From: Bacillus shivajii
GTDB taxonomy: Bacteria; Bacillota; Bacilli; Bacillales; Salisediminibacteriaceae
Assembly: GCF_020519665.1 (NCBI RefSeq)
Contig: NZ_CP084703.1
Coordinates: forward strand, 4,216,001 to 4,280,000
DNA length: 64,000 nucleotides
Direction: 5' to 3'
Shown here: piece after piece, positions 34,561 to 44,088 of the stretch
How the letters are laid out: each line of letters starts with the position of its first letter
Numbering within the stretch: the first letter of the stretch is position 1
Program-made: the position numbers and the translations under genes
Notes under the pieces: generated by a model
What the model was told of the DNA's origin: nothing
Seen by the model: the letters and a program-made list of their open reading frames with translations, nothing else
Databases searched by the model: none

Positions 34561-34720
34561 GATCTACCTATTAGCATACAAAGTACCTGATACATTCAAT
34601 GTGGAGCAATCATGTAAGTTAAACGCTATAGAGCGGTTGGAAGGATTTGCAGTAACGATTCAAGATGGTTACATCAAAAGCATGATCATAACTTGAAGGG
34701 TTCAAATGAGGTTTGAAAGA

Positions 34721-35233
34721 CTAACTTTGTACTTTACGACTTTCAAATTGATATGGAACAGACTGCTCCGTTCTTTTTTCTAATTCATCAGAAAGTTTTT
34801 TCGAAGATATAATCGAGAATGCAAACGTTCGATATCTATTTGGGAACTTTGCAATTAACTCAACCATCCGTCCATCAAATTGATACCTGACGACGTTTTC
34901 CAGTTCTAAAATTGTTTTGACTTTAGCAAACAAAGGGACAAATAAACAATAGTTTTTTGTGACTACTAAATAACCTCTTCTTTCTAAGCTATGTCTTACC
35001 GCATCAACAATAAGAGTCGGTTCTTCTTTAACAATAGCTTTTACTTTCCATTTCACGATAATAGAAATAATAAAATCTATTCCAAGCGACAAAGTTAGTG
35101 CAGCAACTAAGCTGAACAAACCATAAATAACTCCCCATTGACTGAGGTAGATCGTCCCAAACAAACCAAACAATAGCCAACTAACGAGATACCTAAAATA
35201 TTTATCTGTAAACGGTCCTGCCAGCCCATACAT
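34721..35233 (-). CDS. hypothetical membrane protein, 170 residues
   Basis: Two hydrophobic helices in the N-terminal part (about residues 15-35 and 38-62) are followed by a soluble basic domain of about 100 residues. The ATG has an AAAGGAGGTG RBS. I do not recognise the family. It lies alone between bshB2 and the LtaS-type gene, separated by terminators on both sides. Confidence 0.65.
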   Translation of the reverse strand: MYGLAGPFTDKYFRYLVSWLLFGLFGTIYLSQWGVIYGLFSLVAALTLSLGIDFIISIIVKWKVKAIVKEEPTLIVDAVRHSLERRGYLVVTKNYCLFVPLFAKVKTILELENVVRYQFDGRMVELIAKFPNRYRTFAFSIISSKKLSDELEKRTEQSVPYQFESRKVQS

Positions 35234-35382
35234 TTTCTTTCACCTCCTTTATAAGTACATATTTATATATAGTTAAATAATATACCACAATGTGACTAAT
35301 TATTAAACTGATTTTTCTAATTTTTCTAACAGTGGTGTCGTAAACCTTTAAAGTTGGTATATACCCGAAGAAAATAATTTAA

Positions 35383-35430
35383 AACAAAGCTGCCTCCACC
35401 ACCAACATAGTTGGACTTAAGAGACAGCTT
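35383..35430 (-). terminator. terminator of the LtaS-type gene
   Basis: On the minus strand AAGCTGTCTC pairs with GAGGCAGCTT (one G-T pair), followed by TGTTTT. Confidence 0.7.
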
Positions 35431-35434
35431 ATTT

Positions 35435-37282
35435 CTATTTAAACCTCAATAAATCTCCATATATAATTTTATCTGAGTAAAAAAGCTCCCATTCTCCTCT
35501 ATCTCTTGCTTGAATGCAATGGTCCATTGAAATTGCGTCTCCGGTTTTATTTTCATAACATGTTTCTGAAGTATAAATCACTTCATCGGTAATCACTGTA
35601 CCGTTACGCAAAACTGCAAAGTCATCGCGGTTTTCATTTAATAAATCTGATCCAAACATGACATGTTCATCTGCTGGAATACCTAGTAAATTCATTAAGG
35701 TTGGCATTACATCGACCTGACCTGACACCGTATCGAAAGTCTCCCCTTCCACTCCTGGCACATGAATAATGAGAGGTACACGTTCTAGTTTGACAGATTC
35801 ATAAGGGCCTATATCTTCTCCTAAAAATTTGCTTAATTCATCATAGTGGCTTTCTGCAATTCCGTAATGATCACCATACATGACGAGAATTGTATTTTCA
35901 TAGAGATCGGCCTCTTTTAACTCATCGACTAGCACTTTCATTGCTTCATCTGTATAACGAACTGTTGGAAAATATCGATTCACAATTTCACTTTCTGAAT
36001 CAAAGGGCTCAATAAAGTGGTCTTGTTCATCTAACTCATATGGAAAATGGTTGGTTAGGGTTAAAAATGTCCCATAAAAAGGTTCAGGCAGTTCCTCGAC
36101 ATATTTCATTGATTGCTCAATCCAATCAATATCTTTCATTCCCCAGCCAACCGTATTCTCATGATTTATTTCGTAGTCATCAAACGCGAAGTACTCGTCA
36201 TACCCTAAATTGTTATACATCACATCGCGATTGTAGAACGTTTCATCATTGGCATGAAATGAAGCTGTGTAATAGCTATTGTCTCTCAACGTTTTAGGCA
36301 ATGCATCATATTCATTTTCATCATGTGTATGAAACACAGCTCCTCGCCCTAGAGGATAAAGAGAGTTATTAATTAAAAACTCTGCATCTGATGTTTTCCC
36401 TTGCCCCGTCTGATAATAGAAGTTTTCGAAATAGAAGCTGTCATCAATGAGCTCATTTAAAAACGGTGTAATCTCTTCTCCATTAACCTCTTCTCCAATG
36501 ACAAAGCTTTCAACAGACTCCATGGAGACCACGACAACGTTCATATCTTGTGCAGCTCCAAAATATTTATCATTTGATCCGACCCGATAAAGGTCTAAAT
36601 GCTCTTCTATTGACACCCAATCATTTTCATTTGCAAATACAGTCTGTGTACTCGTCGATAAGTGTACAAAAGCATCATAAACATAAAAGTTGTATAATCC
36701 AATCGATTGAACGAGATGATCCCTATTAAAGGAGTGAGCTCGGTTTTCTGAACCTCCAATACGATCAGCTTGACTTGTCCCTACAATGGTTAAAGCAACA
36801 ACTGCAATAATCGCATATTTATGCTTACTTTGTTTAAATGGTGCTTGATGAACGGTTAAGAATTCAGGCTTTTTTAGAAGGAAAAACACGACTAAGGTCA
36901 AATCGAGGAAGAAAAACACATCATACCACTGGACCAACTCTACAATACTAGTACTTAAATCTCCCATGTTCGCACTCATTACAAGCATCGGAAGTGTAAT
37001 AATATCACTAAACTCTCTATAATAAACAGCGTTCGAATATAATACAACTGTTAATAATAAACTTACGATAAAGTAGTATTTTCGCTGAACACTCGGTATC
37101 ATTAATAACCCGATACTAAAAATCACGAGCAAAAATGCTAATGGGTTTAGTGCAAAAGTGACTCCTTCGATAAACTGGTTTATCGTTAATTGAAATGTTG
37201 TAATAGAAACAACAAACGTCTTAAGCCAAATGATAACAAGACACATGATCATAAACATATGGTCACGGACAAAAGCTTTCAT
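35435..37282 (-). CDS. LtaS-family polyglycerolphosphate transferase
   Basis: This 615-residue protein has five N-terminal membrane helices (to about residue 190) and an extracellular sulfatase-like domain. The catalytic Thr is in QTGQGKTSDAEF near residue 290, with metal-site blocks VVVSMESVESF near 250, FLTLTNHFPY near 400 and LVMYGDHYG near 460. LtaS enzymes polymerise glycerolphosphate from phosphatidylglycerol to make lipoteichoic acid. B. subtilis has four paralogues, and I cannot tell which this matches. ATG 37280-37282 is chosen because AAAGGGATGG precedes it; upstream in-frame starts overlap the RBS. Confidence 0.9.
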   Translation of the reverse strand: MKAFVRDHMFMIMCLVIIWLKTFVVSITTFQLTINQFIEGVTFALNPLAFLLVIFSIGLLMIPSVQRKYYFIVSLLLTVVLYSNAVYYREFSDIITLPMLVMSANMGDLSTSIVELVQWYDVFFFLDLTLVVFFLLKKPEFLTVHQAPFKQSKHKYAIIAVVALTIVGTSQADRIGGSENRAHSFNRDHLVQSIGLYNFYVYDAFVHLSTSTQTVFANENDWVSIEEHLDLYRVGSNDKYFGAAQDMNVVVVSMESVESFVIGEEVNGEEITPFLNELIDDSFYFENFYYQTGQGKTSDAEFLINNSLYPLGRGAVFHTHDENEYDALPKTLRDNSYYTASFHANDETFYNRDVMYNNLGYDEYFAFDDYEINHENTVGWGMKDIDWIEQSMKYVEELPEPFYGTFLTLTNHFPYELDEQDHFIEPFDSESEIVNRYFPTVRYTDEAMKVLVDELKEADLYENTILVMYGDHYGIAESHYDELSKFLGEDIGPYESVKLERVPLIIHVPGVEGETFDTVSGQVDVMPTLMNLLGIPADEHVMFGSDLLNENRDDFAVLRNGTVITDEVIYTSETCYENKTGDAISMDHCIQARDRGEWELFYSDKIIYGDLLRFK

Positions 37283-37547
37283 ATGTGCCATCCCTTTCAC
37301 TTTTTCAAAATATAGGAAATCGTATCTAATCTATTCTACGAAATTGAACGATCATGCAACAATAATTGTTTCACAATTACATTTTTTTATAGATTTATAA
37401 GATCATCTTCCCACATTTTAATCATTTTTAACCCACTCGTTTGTAATCGCTTACAACCATGCCGTACATAGCTATCCCGAAAGTTTCATAATTCTCTGGA
37501 AGCTGATACAATGTAATATGATGACTACATAAAAAAGGGAGATGTAC

Positions 37548-38780
37548 ATGGGACAATTTGAACAGAAATTAGAAAAATACGCAGAATTAGCAGTGAAGAT
37601 CGGTGTAAACATTCAAAAAGGACAAACATTAGTCGTGTCTGCCCCCGTTACTTCTGCTGATCTTGTAAGAAAAATTGCAGAAAAAGCGTATGATACAGGA
37701 GCAAAAAATGTTCACGTTGAGTGGAATGATGATGAATTAACACGTATGAAATTTGATAAGGCACCATTCGATGCTTTTAAGGAATACCCGACTTGGAAAG
37801 CTAAAGGGTTTGAAGAGATGGCGGAAGATGGAGCAGCTTTTATGACGGTCAAGTCAACTGATCCAGATTTATTAAAAGGTATCGACCCAGAACGTATCGC
37901 AACAGCAAATAAAACAGCAGGCCAAGCAATGGATACGTTCCGTAAATACATACAGTCAGACAAGTTGAGCTGGCTCGTCGTCGCAGCACCATCAAAGGCT
38001 TGGGCAGCAAAAGTATTCCCTGAAGCTTCAGAAGAAGAACAAGAAGAAAAGCTTTGGGAAGCAATGTTTGATGCGGTTCGTGTAAACACAGCTGATCCGG
38101 TTGCTGCTTGGAAAGAGCATGATCAAACGTTACAAACGAAAGCACAATTTTTAAATGAGAAAAAATATAAACAACTTCATTACCGCGCACCAGGAACAGA
38201 TTTAACAATCGAACTTCCTGAAGGCCACATTTGGAAAGGTGGCGGAGGCAAAAATGAAGATGGCGTTCATTTCGTTGCCAATATGCCAACAGAAGAAGTC
38301 TTTACTGCACCGAAAAAAGAAGGTGTAAACGGTTATGTGACAAACACAAAGCCACTAAACTACGGTGGTAACTTAATCGATAACTTTACATTAACGTTTG
38401 AGAACGGAAAAGTCGTCGATTATAAAGCAGAAGTTGGCGAAGATACGTTAAAGCATTTGCTTGATACCGATGAAGGTGCGAAATTCTTAGGGGAAGTAGC
38501 ATTAGTTCCACATAGCTCACCAATTTCTCAATCCGGTATCCTTTTCTACAACACGCTATACGATGAGAATGCATCAAACCATATTGCATTAGGAAGTGCA
38601 TACACATTTTGCGTAGAAGGTGCAACAAAATTGTCCAAAGAAGAATTAGAAAAGGTTGGTTTAAACCAGAGCCTTACACACGTCGACTTCATGATCGGCT
38701 CGGCTGAGATGGATATTGATGGTGTAAAAGAAGATGGCACGACTGAACCAGTATTCCGTCAAGGTGAATGGGCAGTTTAA
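37548..38780 (+). CDS. M29-family aminopeptidase (AmpS-like)
   Basis: This 410-residue leucyl-type metalloaminopeptidase includes the N-terminal QTLVVSAPVTSADLVRKIAEKAYDTGAKNVHVEW region, and downstream metal-binding residues in GGGKNEDGVHFVANMPTEEVFT near residue 233 and the later SHIALGSAYTFCVEG-like segment. ATG 37548 is used because GGGAG lies six bases upstream; the ATG at 37542 abuts the RBS. It has its own downstream terminator and acts on cytosolic peptides. Confidence 0.9.
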   Translation: MGQFEQKLEKYAELAVKIGVNIQKGQTLVVSAPVTSADLVRKIAEKAYDTGAKNVHVEWNDDELTRMKFDKAPFDAFKEYPTWKAKGFEEMAEDGAAFMTVKSTDPDLLKGIDPERIATANKTAGQAMDTFRKYIQSDKLSWLVVAAPSKAWAAKVFPEASEEEQEEKLWEAMFDAVRVNTADPVAAWKEHDQTLQTKAQFLNEKKYKQLHYRAPGTDLTIELPEGHIWKGGGGKNEDGVHFVANMPTEEVFTAPKKEGVNGYVTNTKPLNYGGNLIDNFTLTFENGKVVDYKAEVGEDTLKHLLDTDEGAKFLGEVALVPHSSPISQSGILFYNTLYDENASNHIALGSAYTFCVEGATKLSKEELEKVGLNQSLTHVDFMIGSAEMDIDGVKEDGTTEPVFRQGEWAV

Positions 38781-38799
38781 CCAGATAGTATTATCAAAG

Positions 38800-38839
38800 A
38801 AAGCTGACACAAGTGAGACCTAATGTGTCAGCTTTTTTT
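38800..38839 (+). terminator. terminator of the aminopeptidase gene
   Basis: AAGCTGACACA pairs perfectly with TGTGTCAGCTT around a 12-base loop, followed by TTTTTT. Confidence 0.85.
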
Positions 38840-39055
38840 ATCCTGAAATGGACAATGAACCTTAATATACATAAAAATATAAATCATTTTTTGATTATAG
38901 AACGATTATTTATGCGAATTTATACAAGTCAATTCAACTATTTTCGTTAAAATACGGATATTTTTCATTAAAGAAACGAATATTATACTTGATCATTGCG
39001 TTTACATGCATTAAAATAACAGACTGTGAATAATTATTTAGAATAGGTGATAATA

Positions 39056-40414
39056 ATGGATTCAAAATATAACGAACAAATAAGTTCATCGGCATTATGG
39101 AAGTTTATCATTCCTTCCCTACTAGGTATCGGGTTATTCATGATGCCCATCCCAACAGAAGAAGGAATTACAATTCCTGTCGCAATTCTTTCTGGAGGAT
39201 TACAAGACCTTCTAAGCACTGCATTACCTGCAATTATGACTTATATTATTTTAATTAGCGTTATTGGAGTCATCGTCCAGAAAACAATCCGACCAAAAGG
39301 TATGGAAAACAGTACATTTTTTAAAGCGTTGTTTGACATTCACCCTTTTTGGTTTATTACACGTATTACTGCGGCTATATTAGCATTTATGACGCTTTAT
39401 CAAATTGGACCTGAATGGGTACATGATGATTATACGGGGGGGCTTTTACTTAACAGTCTTCTTCCTACTTTATTTGCTGTATTTTTGTTTGCTGGACTCT
39501 TTTTACCGCTACTTTTAAACTTCGGTTTATTAGAGTTTTTCGGCTCCTTATTGACAAAGCTAATGCGTCCTTTATTTACATTACCTGGTCGCTCTTCGAT
39601 TGACTCCTTAACCTCTTGGTTAGGTGACGGAACAATCGGGGTACTTCTTACAAATAAACAGTATGAAGAAGGCTATTACACGAAGCGAGAAGCTGCAGTT
39701 ATTGGTACAACGTTCTCTGTCGTATCGATTACGTTTTCTCTCGTTGTCATTTTTGAAGTTGGCCTTGAGCATATGTTTGTGCCCTTTTATTTAACAGTAT
39801 TTATATCCGGTTTTATCGCGGCGGTTATTATGCCGAGAATTCCACCGCTTTCTCGTAAAAAAATGGAATACATTCACGGCAAAGATGGTCAGCTTGACGA
39901 GTCGGTGCCTAGTGGGTATACATCAATCAGTTGGGGATTTAAAAAGGCGAAAGAACGAGCGGATAAAAATACGAGTGTTGTTGATTTCTTTAAAGATGGA
40001 TCAAAAAACGTATTAGATATGCTAGTCGGGGTTGCACCAATCGTTATGGCTTTCGGTACAATCGCAGTCATTATTGCTGAGTTCACTCCAATCTTTACAT
40101 GGCTTGGTGCACCGTTTGTACCGATCCTACAACTAATGCAAGTCCCTGAAGCTACTGCTGCTGCTGAGACATTAGTCGTCGGTTTTGCTGACATGTTCTT
40201 ACCTGCCATTTTTGCATCTGGTATTGAAAGTGAAATGACAAGGTTTATTATTGCTTGTGTCTCTGTTACACAGCTCATTTACTTGTCTGAAGTTGGGGGG
40301 GTTCTGTTAGGTTCAAAAATTCCTATTAGCTTTAAAGACTTACTAATTATTTTCATTGAACGTACAATTATTACGTTACCAATCATTACGTTAATTGCAC
40401 ATATGATTTTTTAA
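39056..40414 (+). CDS. YjiH family membrane protein with nucleoside-recognition (Gate) domain
   Basis: This 452-residue protein has about 10-11 hydrophobic helices. It has Gate-domain features: WLGDGTIGVLLTNKQYEEGYYTKREAAVI near residue 195, a second half with MLVGVAPIVMAFGTIAVIIAEF near 322, and GFADMFLPAIFASGIESEMTRFIIA near 380. Family members are thought to be transporters, with the substrate unknown. ATG 39056 follows AATAGGTG; a GTG nine bases earlier is inside the RBS. It is monocistronic as far as visible. Confidence 0.8.
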   Translation: MDSKYNEQISSSALWKFIIPSLLGIGLFMMPIPTEEGITIPVAILSGGLQDLLSTALPAIMTYIILISVIGVIVQKTIRPKGMENSTFFKALFDIHPFWFITRITAAILAFMTLYQIGPEWVHDDYTGGLLLNSLLPTLFAVFLFAGLFLPLLLNFGLLEFFGSLLTKLMRPLFTLPGRSSIDSLTSWLGDGTIGVLLTNKQYEEGYYTKREAAVIGTTFSVVSITFSLVVIFEVGLEHMFVPFYLTVFISGFIAAVIMPRIPPLSRKKMEYIHGKDGQLDESVPSGYTSISWGFKKAKERADKNTSVVDFFKDGSKNVLDMLVGVAPIVMAFGTIAVIIAEFTPIFTWLGAPFVPILQLMQVPEATAAAETLVVGFADMFLPAIFASGIESEMTRFIIACVSVTQLIYLSEVGGVLLGSKIPISFKDLLIIFIERTIITLPIITLIAHMIF

Positions 40415-40423
40415 TTAAAAGCT

Positions 40424-40662
40424 ATTGTTGATTTTCAAATTCGCTTGCACCTCTAGGCACAAGTGCGACATCCGTTCAAGCTTCACTTCGTTTGCTTTCA
40501 CGGTGTCTTCTTTGCCGCGGGCAAGGCTTCAGCTAATTGGGGAGCTTCCTGTCTCTTCCTCTACAAGCTATGCTTTGAAGCCGTATCCGTCGAGACAACT
40601 CGAAGCTTATTCGTGAAGCTGATGCTCGTCGCAGGCGTCTCGTTATTTTGAAAATCAACAAT
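40424..40662. repeat. TIR-bounded mosaic-core element, about 240 bp
   Basis: ATTGTTGATTTTCAAA (40424-40439) and TTTTGAAAATCAACAAT (40646-40662) are perfect terminal inverted repeats over 16 bp. The interior is an inverted relative of 33480-33650: GGCACAAGTGCGACATCCGT, GCCGCGGGCAAGGCTTCAGC, CTGTCTCTTCCTCTACAAGC. I saw no target duplication. Confidence 0.75.
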
Positions 40663-40793
40663 GAAAATTAACATAGTCTAATCATAAAAGTAGGTAAGGG
40701 ATCAAGCTCATGTTTGCTTGATCCCTTTTTGATGTGAAATGGTTAGTTTCTGTTAATGAACATTGACGACCTTTACTTTAGAACATAAACAAT

Positions 40794-40992
40794 CACCTTA
40801 AACGAACTGAGGCCATTGAAAAATATTTGATAAAAGGATGTCCGTCAAAAATCCGAAGACTCCAGCGGGAAAAGCAATAGGCGAAGATCCAACAGGGCTA
40901 TAGCCCTGTTTAGCTGAGGCATTGCCCGCGGAAAGCGAAGGAATTTTTGAACGGACATAATGAATTTTTCAGTGGCTCCAACAAACGTGGTG
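40794..40992. repeat. 199-bp TIR repeat, copy 2
   Basis: The ends CACC...GAGGCCATTGAAAAAT and ATTTTTCAGTGGCTCC...GGTG are inverted. The interior contains GTCCGTCAAAAATCCGAAGA, GCGGGAAAAGCAATAGGCGA, an ACAGGGCT/AGCCCTGT hairpin, TTAGCTGAGGCATTGCCCGC and GAATTTTTGAACGGAC. This is the inverted partner of 22194-22391. Confidence 0.8.
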
Positions 40993-41057
40993 AGTTTTGA
41001 AAAGCCCGTGCCGTGCCCGTGGAAAGCGAAGCAGCATTTGCATCATCCAAACCAGTA

Positions 41058-41438
41058 TTATGCTTTTCTTGCGATTACTTCTACTTCTACTAATGCATCC
41101 TTCGGTAGACGAGCAACCTCAACAGCACTTCTGGCTGGATAAGGTTCCTCGAATTGCTCTGCATACCATTCATTCACTTGTGCAAAGTCGTTCATATCTT
41201 TCATAAAGACCATTACTTTAATGACATCATTCATTGTCACACCTGCTGCTTCTAAAACAGCACGCACATTTGCAAATACTTGTTTCGTTTGTGCTTCAAG
41301 ACCTTCTCGCATTTCCCCTGTTTCTGGGTCTAGCCCGAGTTGTCCTGATGAATACACTAAATCTCCTGAAATGACCGCTTGTGAGTACGGGCCAATTGCG
41401 CTAGGCGCTTCATTTGTTTGTACAATTTTTTTCTCCAT
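41058..41438 (-). CDS. ridA: RidA family deaminase
   Basis: RidA hydrolyses reactive enamine/imine intermediates such as 2-aminoacrylate. The 126-residue length and motifs are typical: APSAIGPYSQAVISGDLVYSSGQ near residue 11, the conserved Arg in EPYPARSAVEVARLPKDALVEVE near 97, and the terminal EVIARKA. It lies 17 bp downstream of pxpC and is probably the last gene of the 5-oxoprolinase operon. Confidence 0.92.
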   Translation of the reverse strand: MEKKIVQTNEAPSAIGPYSQAVISGDLVYSSGQLGLDPETGEMREGLEAQTKQVFANVRAVLEAAGVTMNDVIKVMVFMKDMNDFAQVNEWYAEQFEEPYPARSAVEVARLPKDALVEVEVIARKA

Positions 41439-41455
41439 GTTTCCATCCTCCTCGA

Positions 41456-42406
41456 TTATTTTCCATGTAAGATTTCAATTTGTTTCCATTTGTTTTCTCG
41501 CTCACGAAGTAATTCATGAGCGCTTTTGACGGTTGTTTTTTGAAAAGATATTGTTTGTCCAGGTAACAGTTGAGCGATCTTCCATAAATCAACCGAGATA
41601 ATCGTAGCAATCTTTGGATATCCGCCAGTCGTTTGCCGATCTGCCATGAGAACAATTGGCTGTCCATTCCCTGGCACTTGAACAGAACCTTTTACAACAG
41701 CGTCAGTAATGATCCCACTTTCTTCGATATGTGATAGCTGTTTTCCTTCTAAACGATACCCCATTCGATTCGATTGTGGCGTTATTTTATATTGTACACG
41801 ATAAAACGCCTCTTTAGCTTCTTCTGTAAACATCTCTTCTTGGGGACCTTCTATAACACGCACCGTCTGATGTGATTCATATGTAGGGATGAGAGTGCTG
41901 TGCAGACGAACGTTCCTTACGTGGTGCTTATGAGAACTTTCTCGCACCGTTAGCTTATCCCCGGCTTCCAAAATTCGCCCTTCCTTCCCTCCAAATTGGC
42001 CAGGGATATAGGTTGACTTGCTTCCCATAATCTCATCTCCATCAAATCCGCCTGCGACAGTTAAGTAAGCTCTTGCTCCAGCGACTGGCTTTCCGAAACG
42101 TAGTGTTTGTCCCTTTTTTATCAAAACGGTTGACCACATTGGAATCGTATTTCCATCAATAGTGGGCATGATATTTGCTCCAGTAATGGCAATAAGAAAA
42201 TCGTGCTCGGCTCTCAAGCTAGGACCAATCATGATCATCTCTAGAGCAGCAGCATCACGACGATTTTTCACTAATAAGTTTCCAAGAACAAGCGCATCTT
42301 CATCCATTGCTCCTGAAGGTCCTACACCATATTGTTGGTAGCCATATCTACCCCTATCTTGAATAGTCGTATGTAGTCCAGGCTCTATTACATCAAATGC
42401 TTTCAT
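41456..42406 (-). CDS. pxpC: 5-oxoprolinase subunit PxpC (biotin-dependent carboxyltransferase fold)
   Basis: PxpC works with PxpA and PxpB to hydrolyse 5-oxoproline to glutamate using ATP. This 316-residue protein starts KAFDVIEPGLHTTIQDRGRYGYQ and has the GPSGAMDEDALVLGNLLVKN, AITGANIMPTIDG and GGYPKIATIISVDLWKIAQL blocks of the KipA/AHS2 family. Its start codon overlaps the pxpA stop as TAATG. Confidence 0.93.
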   Translation of the reverse strand: MKAFDVIEPGLHTTIQDRGRYGYQQYGVGPSGAMDEDALVLGNLLVKNRRDAAALEMIMIGPSLRAEHDFLIAITGANIMPTIDGNTIPMWSTVLIKKGQTLRFGKPVAGARAYLTVAGGFDGDEIMGSKSTYIPGQFGGKEGRILEAGDKLTVRESSHKHHVRNVRLHSTLIPTYESHQTVRVIEGPQEEMFTEEAKEAFYRVQYKITPQSNRMGYRLEGKQLSHIEESGIITDAVVKGSVQVPGNGQPIVLMADRQTTGGYPKIATIISVDLWKIAQLLPGQTISFQKTTVKSAHELLRERENKWKQIEILHGK

Positions 42407-43173
42407 TAATAATTACCTATCGCTTTAGCTTCAATTCCTTCATTCTTAAAAAGCTCGCGAATCGTCTTCACAAACTGAAGAGCTTGAGGACTATCTCCAT
42501 GCACACATAATGTGTCTGCTTGAATCGCCACCTCTGTGCCATTTGTTGAAGTGACTGTTCCCTGTTTTACCATTTGTAACACTTGAGCAACCGCTTGATC
42601 GGTGTCATGAATGAGTGCATTTTCTTTCGTTCTCGGAGTTAGTGTTCCATCTTCCTTGTAAGTACGATCGGCGAAAACTTCTTCAGCAGTCTTTAACCCT
42701 ACTTCCTTCCCAGCCTTAATGAGTTCACTATTAGCTAATCCGTATAAAATTAACTGTTTATCTGTTTTTATAACAGCTTTGGCGACCGCTTCAGCGATTG
42801 AATAATTACTGGCGGCAATATTATATAGAGCTCCATGAGGCTTTATATGGTGTATAGGAACTCCATATAGGCTTGTAAATCCATTTAATGCATTCATTTG
42901 ATATACAACCATATTAAATACTTCTTGGGGAGAGAATTCCATATAGCGTCGTCCGAATCCGGCTAAGTCAGGAAGTCCTGGGTGAGCTCCAATTGCAACC
43001 TCTTTTTCCAATGCGAGTTTAACCGTTCGGTGCATCACATTATAATCTCCTGCATGAAAACCACATGCAATATTTGCAGATGTAATGTCATTTAACACTT
43101 GTTCATCTTCACCTAACTTATAATGACCAAAGCTTTCACCAAGATCACAATTTAAATCAATCACATGTTTCAA
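42406..43173 (-). CDS. pxpA: 5-oxoprolinase subunit PxpA (LamB/YcsF family)
   Basis: This 255-residue LamB/YcsF protein has the N-terminal IDLNCDLGESFGHY motif, NIACGFHAGDYNVM near residue 34, GAHPGLPDLAGFGRR near 60, and HIKPHGALYN near 108. It is the subunit that carries out the ring-opening part of the reaction. The start appears to be TTG, immediately after the pxpB TAA, with GGGAGGAG inside the end of pxpB. That gives tight coupling. Confidence 0.94.
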   Translation of the reverse strand: MKHVIDLNCDLGESFGHYKLGEDEQVLNDITSANIACGFHAGDYNVMHRTVKLALEKEVAIGAHPGLPDLAGFGRRYMEFSPQEVFNMVVYQMNALNGFTSLYGVPIHHIKPHGALYNIAASNYSIAEAVAKAVIKTDKQLILYGLANSELIKAGKEVGLKTAEEVFADRTYKEDGTLTPRTKENALIHDTDQAVAQVLQMVKQGTVTSTNGTEVAIQADTLCVHGDSPQALQFVKTIRELFKNEGIEAKAIGNY

Positions 43174-43911
43174 TTAAGAACTCCTCCCTTCTTTTATGGT
43201 TATTTCAGGTTTATAGGTACCATCTTTTACTTCAGCCAGAATTTCTTTATACCTTTCTTCTTCAATCGGTATAAATTTAATTTTATCACCTGCTTCGATC
43301 AAGAAAAGAGGGTCACTTGTAGTGTCGAATAACTTTACTGGGGTATGGCCAATAATTTGCCACCCACCCGGGCTTGTTACTGAATATATTCCTGTTTGTT
43401 TTCCTGCAATACCAATAGAACCAGCTTTAACCTTGGCTCTCGGTTCATCTCTTCTTGGTGTCGCAAGTGTGTTAGACAGTCCACCTAAATAAGGAAATCC
43501 AGGAGAAAAACCTAACATATACACATAGTAGGTCGGATGTGAATGTTGTTTGATGACTTCATCTACCGATAATCCATGAACATCAGCAACTCTACTTAAA
43601 TCAGGTCCAGCGTCCCCCCCATATAACACCGGAATTGTAATGACCCGTTGTTTATTAGTGAATGAATCGCCACACGTTTTTATTCGACTACGTAGTTCAT
43701 TTACGACCTTTTCATAATTTATTCTTAAAGGATCATAGTAAACCGTCACTGTTGTGTATGCAGGAACTAATTCTATAAAACCTTGAAAAGGTGAAATTTG
43801 AATAGACCTTGCTAAAGCTTGAACACGTTCATTGACTTGTAAAGAGACGGTTTGTTCAAACTCTATTCGAACAGCTCCGTCCCCTAAAGGAGACAGCTTT
43901 ATTTCTTTCAC
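43174..43911 (-). CDS. pxpB: 5-oxoprolinase subunit PxpB (KipI family)
   Basis: This 245-residue KipI/AHS1-type protein starts at GTG (complement of 43909-43911), because AAGAGGAGGG lies just upstream; the longer frame is not supported. Visible blocks are LSPLGDGAVRIEFEQTVS at the N-terminus, IPVLYGGDAGPDLSRVADVHGLS near residue 96, MLGFSPGFPYLGGL, and IGIAGKQTGIYSVTSPGGWQIIGHTP near 175. B. subtilis KipI was first described as a KinA inhibitor, but the pxpBAC set points to 5-oxoprolinase function. Confidence 0.93.
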   Translation of the reverse strand: MKEIKLSPLGDGAVRIEFEQTVSLQVNERVQALARSIQISPFQGFIELVPAYTTVTVYYDPLRINYEKVVNELRSRIKTCGDSFTNKQRVITIPVLYGGDAGPDLSRVADVHGLSVDEVIKQHSHPTYYVYMLGFSPGFPYLGGLSNTLATPRRDEPRAKVKAGSIGIAGKQTGIYSVTSPGGWQIIGHTPVKLFDTTSDPLFLIEAGDKIKFIPIEEERYKEILAEVKDGTYKPEITIKEGRSS

Positions 43912-44088
43912 AAAAACCCTCCTCTTCGTAAAGACGATATTTCTTACATTATAACAACAATGGTTGATTCTTTCCTTTCCCAAGAATGTACTCTGCTTAA
44001 TCGCTTGGTTATATCATGATAATCGAAATATAAATTCCATATATATCGAACAATATTTGTTTTATGGAATCGACAATCACAAATAGGA

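Noticed and set aside
34559-34696. A 45-codon ORF starting MIYLLAYKVPDTF after the bshB2 terminator
   Set aside because: It has no separate RBS; its start lies inside the T tract of the terminator. I see no family resemblance, so it is at best a remnant.
40425-40651. Two overlapping short ORFs after the YjiH-like gene
   Set aside because: They fall within a perfect-TIR repeat and have no ribosome binding sites.
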